Assembly (NCBI GenBank): GCA_033283165.1
Contig: JAWMQL010000009.1
Location: 1-64,000, forward strand
Reading direction: 5' to 3'
Source of the DNA: JAWMQL01 sp033283165
Lineage (GTDB): Bacteria; Pseudomonadota; Gammaproteobacteria; Pseudomonadales; Halieaceae
Length of the DNA: 64,000 nucleotides
Made by a program: the position numbers and the translations under genes. The notes under the pieces were generated by a model, which saw only the letters and a program-made list of their open reading frames with translations, did no database searches and was not told the origin of the DNA. Position 1 is the stretch's first letter. Every line of letters starts with the position of its first letter. Positions 57,639 through 64,000 of the stretch are shown piece by piece.

Positions 57639-58814
57639 TTAAATCCGTTCGATGATGGTGCCTGTGCCCACGGAGGAGCCGCAGCACATGGTGATCAGGG
57701 CGGTGGACTTGTCCGAGCGCTCCAGTTCGTGCAGCGCGGTGGTGATCAGCCGGGCGCCGGTGGAGCCCACCGGGTGGCCCAGGGCGATAGCCCCGCCGTT
57801 GACGTTGACCTTGTCCATATCAGCCTTGTACACCGAGGCCCAGGACAGGACCACCGCGGCGAAGGCCTCGTTGATCTCCACCAGGTCGATGTCGCCCATG
57901 TTCATGCCGGTTTTCTTGAACAGTGCCGCGGTGGCGTCCACCGGTCCGTCCAGCAGGTAGTACGGGTCAGTGCCCACCACGCAGTCCGCCAGGATGCGCG
58001 CGCGGGGTCGCAGTCCGCGGGCTTTCGCCTCATCGGCAGTCATCCACAGGACCGCGGCGGAGCCGTCGGAAATCTGGGAGGAGTTGCCCGCGGTGTGGAT
58101 GGTGTCGGGCACCACCGGCTTCAGTTCCGCCAGGCTGGCGCGGTCCGTTTCACGCAGGCCCTGATCGCGGCTCACCGTCTTTGTTTCCCCGGTGGGCTTG
58201 CCGTCCTCGCCCAGCACCGGCGCCTCCACGCTGAACACCTCGCGATCGAAGCGGCCCTCGTCCCAGGCCTGCCGGGCGCGCTGCTGGGACGTGAAACCCA
58301 GGTCGTCGGCCATTTCCCGGGTGATGCCGCGGTTGTCGGCGATGCGCTGGGCACTGGTGAACTGGTCCGGGGTGGAGTCCCAGGGCCAGCTTTCGGGAAC
58401 GTAATAGCCCGGGCCGTTGTAAACGTTCATGCCCAGGCCCACCCGGCTCATGGCCTCTACGCCGCAGGCGATACCGATATTGATGGAGTTTGTGCGGATC
58501 ATGCTGGAAATCATGTGGTTGGCGGTCTGGGCCGAGCCGCACTGGTTGTCCAGGGTGGTGCCGCCCGCGGTGTACACCTTGCCCAGGTTGAGCCAGGCGT
58601 TGCGGGTGATGTTGCCCGCCTGCTCACCCGCCTGGGTGACACAGCCGCCGGCGAGATAGTCCACGTCGCCATAGTCGAGGCCGCTGCGCCGGATAACCTC
58701 GGCCAGCGACAGGCCCAGCAACTCCACGGCGTGAAAACCATGCAGGTCGCCCACGCCGGCCTTGCCTCTCGCAATAGGGGTCCGTACGGCTTCTACGATT
58801 ACAGCTTCACGCAT
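57639..58814 (-). CDS. Acetyl-CoA C-acyltransferase (thiolase)
   Basis: 391 residues from ATG 58814 (MREAVIVEAVRTPIARG). The catalytic nucleophile Cys92 is in TLDNQCGSAQTANHM; the C-terminal GHPVGSTGAR (His) and MCCGSSVGTGTII (Cys) complete the triad. It is a degradative thiolase of the FadA5-like type (the DNQCGSAQ signature). It catalyses the CoA-dependent cleavage of 3-ketoacyl-CoA. Operon with the SDR that makes its substrate. Confidence 0.9.
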   Translation of the reverse strand: MREAVIVEAVRTPIARGKAGVGDLHGFHAVELLGLSLAEVIRRSGLDYGDVDYLAGGCVTQAGEQAGNITRNAWLNLGKVYTAGGTTLDNQCGSAQTANHMISSMIRTNSINIGIACGVEAMSRVGLGMNVYNGPGYYVPESWPWDSTPDQFTSAQRIADNRGITREMADDLGFTSQQRARQAWDEGRFDREVFSVEAPVLGEDGKPTGETKTVSRDQGLRETDRASLAELKPVVPDTIHTAGNSSQISDGSAAVLWMTADEAKARGLRPRARILADCVVGTDPYYLLDGPVDATAALFKKTGMNMGDIDLVEINEAFAAVVLSWASVYKADMDKVNVNGGAIALGHPVGSTGARLITTALHELERSDKSTALITMCCGSSVGTGTIIERI

Positions 58815-59085
58815 GTTTGTGTCCTCGAGGATGGCGGTGCGACGACCGCTGGATGGAGATAACGTTGGCCCGTCAGTGTACTGCACGGGTGGAGGCAGAC
58901 AATGACAAATCCCGTCATTTCAGGGTACCGATACTGACATATCCTGTCGCCACCGGGAGCCGATTGGAATCAGGGAAAGTGCTGTTGGTATAGCAGTTTG
59001 ATCGCTTCGAGAGTGGTTGAGCGGTGCGGCGGCGTGTACCATGTTTGGCCGAAAAATACAGCTTTTTGTCGACAGGAGTGGATTC

Positions 59086-59553
59086 ATGAAGCAGTACCAA
59101 TATGACGATATCGAGGCCCTGCAGGACCTGGTCAGCGAGGAGTTCGGGCCCTGGGGCAGCGAAGTACAGATCACCCAGGCCATGGTCGACCAGTTCGCGG
59201 AGCTGACCGGTGACGACTACTGGATCCACACCGACCCGGACAAGGCGAAAACCGACAGCCCCTTCGGCTGCACGGTGGCGCACGGTTTCCTGACCCTGGT
59301 GCTGCTGCCGAAAATGGCCGGCGAGCCGGAGTACGAGGTCGTTGGTTTCAACAATATCCTCAATTACGGTTCAGACAAGCTGCGCTTCACCGGCGTGGTC
59401 CCGGTGGGCTGCGCCGTGCACGCGCGCAGCCGGGTCAAGGAAGTCAGCGCCACGCCCAAGGGGACCAAGGTGGTCATGGAGCAGCACATTCACGTGGTGG
59501 GCCAGGACGATCGCCCGGCGGTGATCTACGAACTGATTTTTATCTACATGTAA
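59086..59553 (+). CDS. MaoC-family hydratase
   Basis: 155 residues from ATG 59086 with AGGAG 7 bases upstream. Hot-dog fold with hydratase motif AELTGDDYWIHTDPDKAKTD (catalytic Asp and His in the D-x3-I-H pattern), then FGCTVAHGFLTL. It hydrates trans-2-enoyl-CoA to (R)-3-hydroxyacyl-CoA. It is read rightward alone between two leftward clusters, converging on the thioesterase gene. 58815-59085 on its 5' side holds no recognised gene. Confidence 0.85.
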   Translation: MKQYQYDDIEALQDLVSEEFGPWGSEVQITQAMVDQFAELTGDDYWIHTDPDKAKTDSPFGCTVAHGFLTLVLLPKMAGEPEYEVVGFNNILNYGSDKLRFTGVVPVGCAVHARSRVKEVSATPKGTKVVMEQHIHVVGQDDRPAVIYELIFIYM

Positions 59554-59587
59554 GCCCGCTTGTAGCGCCGGCAAATGAGATTTCCGC

Positions 59588-60286
59588 TCAGTCCTGGACC
59601 GGCTGCTGCGTGGTCAGCGCCGCCATGCTGTCCCGGGGCTGGACAAACAGGCCCTCGCAACTTGCGGTAAGCGTATCCCCTGCGTACATGTCCCCGCGCA
59701 TGATGGTTTTGCGGCCCTCGCACTTCACCAGCCGGCCCTCCAGCCTGAGTTCCGAGTGCAGGGGGGTGCGGGCGTGGTAGTTCACGTGCAGGTAGGCGGT
59801 CATACCGGGCTGTTTGCCGAGCACCTGGGCGACGCCCAGGAACTGGTCGAAGATGGCGGCCACGAAGCCGCCGTGGACGCTGCCCGGCGGCCCCTCGTAG
59901 GCCCAGCCGCAACGGGCGCTGCCCAGCGCCAGGTCGCCCTCTATCCAGGCCTTGACCGGGGGTGCGACGGGGTTGCTCCAGCCGCCCAGGGCGTTGAGTT
60001 CATGGCCCACCTCACCGATATTGCCGTGCTCGCCGCTGGCTACCCAGCGTTCCCGGCCATACAGGCGCGGGGATGATTCAAGTTCTTGCGCGGCCGCTTC
60101 GAGTCGATCGACCAGGGCGCTCATCCCCGCAACGGGCGCAACGCTGGTCAACAGGGCTTCGGTCAGCCGTGTGATGGCAGAGGATAACCTGCGCTTGGCT
60201 TCCCACTCGGCATTGTAGGGCGGGCTGACCTCCTGCGTAACAAAGGGGTTGCCGCCGTCAGAGATGCCTCCAGTCGATTCTGTCAC
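59588..60286 (-). CDS. PaaI-type thioesterase superfamily protein
   Basis: About 232 residues with the likely GTG start at 60286, 5 bases after the upstream stop; other starts cannot be excluded. The hot-dog core is in the C-terminal half: YEGPPGSVHGGFVAAIFDQFLGVAQ, with the HGG and Asp of the acyl-CoA thioesterase site, then TAYLHVNYHARTPLHSELRLEGRL. The N-terminal 90 residues are a helical region without a known domain. It probably releases or edits CoA esters in the following pathway. Coupled to the lipid-transfer thiolase gene. Confidence 0.75.
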   Translation of the reverse strand: MTESTGGISDGGNPFVTQEVSPPYNAEWEAKRRLSSAITRLTEALLTSVAPVAGMSALVDRLEAAAQELESSPRLYGRERWVASGEHGNIGEVGHELNALGGWSNPVAPPVKAWIEGDLALGSARCGWAYEGPPGSVHGGFVAAIFDQFLGVAQVLGKQPGMTAYLHVNYHARTPLHSELRLEGRLVKCEGRKTIMRGDMYAGDTLTASCEGLFVQPRDSMAALTTQQPVQD

Positions 60287-60290
60287 CGGC

Positions 60291-61466
60291 TCAGTCCAGC
60301 CTGCCGAGCAGGGCGCCGCCCGTGGGAATCCCCACACCGGAGGTGACCAGGGCGTGCTCCACTGCCTTGTCCGGCTGATTCAGCGACTGTCCCCGCACCA
60401 GCCGGGTCGCCTCCACGATGCCGTTGACACCGTGGATATAGGCCTCGCTCAGCTGGCCGCCGTGGGTATTGGTGGGCAGGCGGCCGTCCGGGCGCAGGGC
60501 GCCACCCAGCACAAAGTCGCCGGATTCGCCGAAGCCGCAGAAATTCCAGGCTTCCAACTGCCACAAAACAATGGGTGAAAAGGCGTCGTAGATCACCGCC
60601 GCGTCGATATCATCCGGGGTCAACCCGGCCATTTCGTAACAGTTCCTGGCGGCGATTTCCATCTCCGGTATGGCGGCGAACTCTTCCCGGTAGAAGGAGG
60701 TCATCTGTTCCTGGTCGGCCGCGGCGGCCTGGGCGACACCGCGCACGGCGACCCCGGGCTGCTTCAGGTCGCGGGCCCGTTCCGGGGTGGTGACGATCAC
60801 GCAGGACGCGCCGTCACTCTCCTGGCAGCAGTCGAACAACTGCAGCGGATCGGCAATCATCCGGGCGGCGTCGTACTCCGCGCGGTCGAAGCTGCGGCCG
60901 TGGAAGAAGGCATTGGGGTTGTTCACCGCGTACTCGCGGGTGCTGTGGGCCACCTCGAACAGGGCGTCCTTGGTGACGCCGGTGAGGTGCATCCAGCGCT
61001 GGGTGTACATGGCCACCCAGGAGGCCGGGGTCAGCAGGCCGTAGGGCATATACCAGCCCCAGTGAATCGCGTCGGCGGTCATGATGTCGCCGGAAACGCC
61101 GGAGGAGAAGCGGTGCCCGGAACGGCCGTTCAGGGCGCGGAATACCGCCACGCACTCGGCCATGCCGGTGGCCACCGCCATCACCGCCTGGTGCAGGCTG
61201 CCGGTGGCGGCGCCGCCACCGTAGTGGGAGCGGCCCCAGAACGTGATATCGCCGCAGCCCACCGCGCGGGCGACCTCGATCTCGTCGTTGCTGTCCATGG
61301 TGAAGGTGGCAAAGCCATCGATATCCGTGGGCTTGAGGCCCGCGTCGTCGATCGCGCCTTTGACTGCCTGCGCCGCCAGCGACAGCTCGGACACGCCGGA
61401 GTCCTTGGAGAAAGCGGTGTTCGCGACGCCGACGATGACCGCCTTGTCTTTTACATTGGCTACCAC
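60291..61466 (-). CDS. Thiolase-like lipid-transfer protein, Ltp2-type aldolase
   Basis: 391 residues (Ltp2 of M. tuberculosis: 386). Thiolase fold, but the nucleophile region reads SHYGGGAATGSLHQA (80-94) with no Cys, so it cannot be an ordinary thiolase. Tyr293 (VIYDAFSP) and Tyr343 (SEAYIHG) correspond to the two tyrosines reported as catalytic in Ltp2 retro-aldolases (numbering from memory, 294/344 in Thermomonospora curvata). Ltp2 cleaves the 17-hydroxy-C22-CoA steroid side chain to a 17-ketosteroid and propionyl-CoA, and needs the DUF35 domain of ChsH2. Both partners are the next genes upstream. GTG start, 3 bases after the previous stop. Confidence 0.8.
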   Translation of the reverse strand: MVANVKDKAVIVGVANTAFSKDSGVSELSLAAQAVKGAIDDAGLKPTDIDGFATFTMDSNDEIEVARAVGCGDITFWGRSHYGGGAATGSLHQAVMAVATGMAECVAVFRALNGRSGHRFSSGVSGDIMTADAIHWGWYMPYGLLTPASWVAMYTQRWMHLTGVTKDALFEVAHSTREYAVNNPNAFFHGRSFDRAEYDAARMIADPLQLFDCCQESDGASCVIVTTPERARDLKQPGVAVRGVAQAAAADQEQMTSFYREEFAAIPEMEIAARNCYEMAGLTPDDIDAAVIYDAFSPIVLWQLEAWNFCGFGESGDFVLGGALRPDGRLPTNTHGGQLSEAYIHGVNGIVEATRLVRGQSLNQPDKAVEHALVTSGVGIPTGGALLGRLD

Positions 61467-61469
61467 GGT

Positions 61470-61901
61470 CTAACCCCCCATCGGCAGTGCGAGCTGCACG
61501 GTGCCCTGCATGTGCATGCCCCAGATATTATTCTCGCCCAGCACCGCAATATCGATCACACCGCTGGTTTCGTCCCTGGCGGTCACCTCGCCGGTGATCT
61601 TCATCACCATGCCCGGGACATTGGGCGCGCCCAGTTTGAGGTCCAGCGACTTGATCACCGCCTCCGGCCCGCTCCAGTCCGTGGCATAGCGGGTCATCAG
61701 ACCCTGGCTGGTCAGGATATTCATGAACACGTCAGGCAGGCCGGTGGCCTGGGCTGCGGACCTGTCGTGGTGCACCGGTTCGAAATCGCGTGTGGCCAGG
61801 GCGCCGGCAACCACCAGTCCGCTGGTGATGTCGATTTCGAGTTCCGGCAGCCTGTCGCCGACGCTGACCTCGGAGAATTGCAGGGTGGGGTAATCGCTCA
61901 T
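61470..61901 (-). CDS. MaoC-like hydratase subunit, ChsH1-type
   Basis: 143 residues. The hydratase signature is ATRDFEPVHHDRSAA (Asp39, His44), followed by FMNILTSQGLMTRYATDW. ChsH1 of M. tuberculosis (Rv3541c, 129 aa) supplies the active site of the heteromeric enoyl-CoA hydratase ChsH1-ChsH2, acting on a steroid with a three-carbon side chain. Same order here: directly downstream of the MaoC-DUF35 gene (13 bp), then the Ltp2-like gene. Confidence 0.8.
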   Translation of the reverse strand: MSDYPTLQFSEVSVGDRLPELEIDITSGLVVAGALATRDFEPVHHDRSAAQATGLPDVFMNILTSQGLMTRYATDWSGPEAVIKSLDLKLGAPNVPGMVMKITGEVTARDETSGVIDIAVLGENNIWGMHMQGTVQLALPMGG

Positions 61902-61914
61902 GGTCTCGCTCCTG

Positions 61915-62877
61915 TCAGGCCGGATAGAACTGCGGCAACATGGTCTTCTCGTCGACCTGTTCCACCTTGCCCCTGACCCTCATGCCAATACTGACGTCCT
62001 CGTATTCGCAGCCAACGATGTTGGAGACGATGTTGGTACCTTCGGCAAGCCGGATTACGGCACAGACCGGGTCCGCGGGGTAGCCCGGGATTTTCGGGTG
62101 ACGCAGGGCGGTATAGGACAGCACTTCTCCGTCAAGCGTCGATTCGATGGAATCCCACTCCATGGACTGGCACTCGCCGCACATGGGGCGGGGCGGGTGG
62201 CGCAGGGTCTGGCAGCTCTTGCAGCGCTGGATCAACACCTGGCCCCGGTCAACCGCATCCCACCACCAGCCATTGTCGTGGCCGCGGGGTGAGGCGATGC
62301 GGGTGGGCACCTGCAGGGCGCTGTCCTGGCCGGTTGCCGCTGCGGGTTGCTCCTGGGGGATGAACTTCAGCACCCGGAACCGCTGGGTGCCGATCACTTC
62401 CTCGTGCTGGTCGGTGAAGGTCGCCAGGGTCTCGAAGAAGTAACCGGTGCCGCGGCCGGTGGTCTTGCGCTCGGAAATGTTGTCAATCACCATTTCCACG
62501 TAAACCGTATCGCCGGGACTCACTTCCTTCAGGTAGTCCTGTTTCACGTTGGTGCCCAGCACCCCGGTATAGCCGTGGGCGTTGAACAGCTCCACCATGT
62601 CAGTCTGCGGGTCGGAGGGGCGCCCGGTACTGGCCACGGCGTAACCTTCCTGGTTCCACACGTACATCATGGCCGGCGGCGCGATGGTCCTTCCCCGGCA
62701 GCTGCCGGCAGCCCACGCGGGGTCGGTATAGACGGGATTGGCATCGCCCATGACCTCGGCCCAGTGCCGGATCATGGTCTCGTTCACCGGATCCTTCGCC
62801 GGCGTACGCGGGCAGACCTGCTGCCCGACATAGGCGTAGATTTTTTCCTCGAAGGCCTTGATGGCTGCATCTGACAT
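61915..62877 (-). CDS. MaoC-like / DUF35 fusion, ChsH2-type
   Basis: 320 residues (ChsH2 Rv3542c: 311). Residues about 8-175 are a MaoC N-terminal-like hot-dog domain (KDPVNETMIRHWAEVMGDANPVYTD). Residues about 200-320 are a DUF35 domain: zinc ribbon Cys219, Cys222, Cys233, Cys236 (CKSC, CGEC) and an OB fold (VLSYTALRHPKIPGYPADPVCAVIRL). In the actinobacterial system the hot-dog part pairs with ChsH1 and the DUF35 part docks on Ltp2, so one protein ties hydration to aldol cleavage. The gene neighbours support the same use. Confidence 0.85.
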   Translation of the reverse strand: MSDAAIKAFEEKIYAYVGQQVCPRTPAKDPVNETMIRHWAEVMGDANPVYTDPAWAAGSCRGRTIAPPAMMYVWNQEGYAVASTGRPSDPQTDMVELFNAHGYTGVLGTNVKQDYLKEVSPGDTVYVEMVIDNISERKTTGRGTGYFFETLATFTDQHEEVIGTQRFRVLKFIPQEQPAAATGQDSALQVPTRIASPRGHDNGWWWDAVDRGQVLIQRCKSCQTLRHPPRPMCGECQSMEWDSIESTLDGEVLSYTALRHPKIPGYPADPVCAVIRLAEGTNIVSNIVGCEYEDVSIGMRVRGKVEQVDEKTMLPQFYPA

Positions 62878-62889
62878 GGCGTGTTCTCC

Positions 62890-64000
62890 CTAGCGGTGCT
62901 GCGGCATGCCCAGGCCGTGAGTCGCCACCAGGCCCCGCAGCACTTCCACCACGCCGCCGCCAAAGGTATTGATCGTGGCCCGGCGGTACTCGTGCTCCAG
63001 GTTGCCCGCCAGCGCGGCGCCTTCGGAGTCGCCGGCGATCAGGGAGTGCGGGCCCACCACGTCCATCAGCAGACGGGCCAACTCCAGCATGATCTCTGTG
63101 GAGTAGACCTTGATGGCGGAGGGGAATACGGCGTCGATCGCCTGCGTGTCCAGTTGCCAGGACATGCGCGCGTTCATGACCCGCATGGCCTCCAGGTGCG
63201 AGTATACCTCGGCCAGGTTGCGCTGCGCCGTGGGATCGTCGATCACCCGCCTGCCGTCGGGTCCGGTGGTGCTGCGCGCCCATTGCAGGGCGTCGCGAAA
63301 CAGTTTCCAGCCGTGGATGCCGAACGCCGCCAGGCCCACCCGTTCGTGGTTCAGCTGTTCGGTAATCAAACGCCAGCCGCCGTTTTCCTCGCCGATGATC
63401 ATGTCGAGCGGCACCTTCACGTTGTCGTAATAGCTGACATTGGTGCGCACGCTGCCGACCGTGTGGATGGGACCGAACGAGAAGCCCGGGTCGCTGGTGT
63501 CGGCGACGAGGATGGAGATGCCCTTGTGCTTGGGTGCTTCCGGGTCGGTACGACAGGCCAGCCAGACGTAGTCGGCACCCTCGGCGCCGCTGGTGAACAC
63601 CTTGTTGCCGTTGACCACGTAATGGTCTCCCTGTTTGACTGCCGAAGTGGACAGGGCGGCCAGGTCGGTGCCGGCACCGGGTTCGGTATAGCCGATGCAG
63701 AAGTGGGTCTCGCCGGCAGCGATGCCGGGCAGGAAGCGCTTTTTCTGCTCCTCCGTGCCCCGACTCATGATCGCCGGACCGACGGTGTTGAGTGTGACAA
63801 ACGGGGTGGGGGCCCCGGCCAGCAGCGCCTCCTCGTAACGGATCAACTGCTCCGACTCGGACAGTCCACGACCGCCGTACTCCTCGGGCCAGCCGACGGC
63901 CAGCATGTTGTCCCTGCCCTGCTGACGGATGAGTTCCTTGTACAGGTCGCCGCTTTCGGCGTTGCGCAGCTCCTCCCGGTACTCGGGTTTGATCAGCTGG
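62890..64000 (-). CDS. Acyl-CoA dehydrogenase, ChsE/FadE29-like (5' end outside window)
   Basis: 370 codons are visible; the frame stays open to the window edge. FAD/substrate motifs: IGYTEPGAGTDLAALST, VNGNKVFTSGAEGADYVWLA; the C-terminal region NTFGGGVVEVLRGLVATHGLGMP replaces the usual YEGTxEI block and resembles the steroid-specific FadE subunits. Those work as alpha2beta2 pairs (FadE28-FadE29 = ChsE1-ChsE2), so a second acyl-CoA dehydrogenase gene is expected just beyond 64000. 12 bp from the MaoC-DUF35 gene, same operon. Confidence 0.85.
   Translation of the reverse strand, partial: QLIKPEYREELRNAESGDLYKELIRQQGRDNMLAVGWPEEYGGRGLSESEQLIRYEEALLAGAPTPFVTLNTVGPAIMSRGTEEQKKRFLPGIAAGETHFCIGYTEPGAGTDLAALSTSAVKQGDHYVVNGNKVFTSGAEGADYVWLACRTDPEAPKHKGISILVADTSDPGFSFGPIHTVGSVRTNVSYYDNVKVPLDMIIGEENGGWRLITEQLNHERVGLAAFGIHGWKLFRDALQWARSTTGPDGRRVIDDPTAQRNLAEVYSHLEAMRVMNARMSWQLDTQAIDAVFPSAIKVYSTEIMLELARLLMDVVGPHSLIAGDSEGAALAGNLEHEYRRATINTFGGGVVEVLRGLVATHGLGMPQHR

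Noticed and set aside
1..64000. CRISPR array, rRNA operon, prophage or defence island
   Set aside because: No regularly spaced repeats, rRNA-like stretches, capsid/terminase genes or known defence genes other than the toxin-antitoxin pair were seen.

Overview
The window looks like a chromosomal segment of a high-GC, aerobic, lipid-degrading marine gammaproteobacterium, most like the Halieaceae/Spongiibacteraceae (OM60/NOR5-type) group. This is inferred from the gene content: acyl-CoA dehydrogenases, MaoC hydratases, thiolases, SDRs, luciferase-like flavin oxidoreductases (four), two TonB receptors, a wax-ester-synthase/DGAT homolog and a large glycerol-3-phosphate acyltransferase. No rRNA, complete tRNA, CRISPR array, phage gene or intact transposase was seen.

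Left edge (1-2.4 kb): the end of an NCS1-type permease and an overlapping FGGY sugar kinase stop just before the 3' half of a tRNA-Arg(ACG) followed by a terminator. This is the signature of the right attachment site of an island lying to the left. 2.6-6.3 kb: leftward fatty-acid genes (aminoglycoside-phosphotransferase-like/DUF6285 fusion, acyl-CoA dehydrogenase, LLM oxidoreductase). 6.5-19.4 kb: a mixed stretch with two DAO-family flavoproteins (one like D-arginine dehydrogenase), a Dps gene that runs frameshifted into a gene remnant, a tandem DsbA-like isomerase, a ParE/Phd toxin-antitoxin pair, GPAT (PlsB), exonuclease III, a PRC-barrel protein, a DUF4010 membrane protein, dodecin and a cyclase-type gene fragment.

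19.5-34 kb: a fused indolepyruvate:ferredoxin oxidoreductase divergent from an Lrp regulator; a rightward LLM / TonB receptor / Tat-exported small subunit / GMC oxidoreductase module; a short reductive-dehalogenase-like Fe-S protein; a sulfotransferase; a sterol-desaturase-type hydroxylase. 32.7-37.8 kb: a regulator made of two MarR domains faces a four-gene dehydrogenase operon across a promoter region in which an inverted repeat supplies both -35 boxes.

37.9-56.7 kb: LLM oxidoreductases, the second TonB receptor, WS/DGAT, a UbiX-like flavin prenyltransferase, a Rieske oxygenase with ferredoxin and a small PCP-reductase-like protein, an amino-acid permease, a TetR regulator with a carboxyltransferase, an amidohydrolase and a DUF3604 protein. 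Three long palindromes sharing a GGGACAG core, plus one degenerate half copy, are scattered here.

56.7-64 kb: a leftward beta-oxidation cluster. Its right part (acyl-CoA dehydrogenase, MaoC-DUF35, MaoC, Cys-less lipid-transfer thiolase) reproduces the order, sizes and key residues of the actinobacterial igr steroid side-chain operon (ChsE, ChsH2, ChsH1, Ltp2). This is the most informative functional signal in the window. With the hydroxysteroid-dehydrogenase-like SDR, thiolase and thioesterase next to it, it suggests degradation of steroid or similar isoprenoid side chains.
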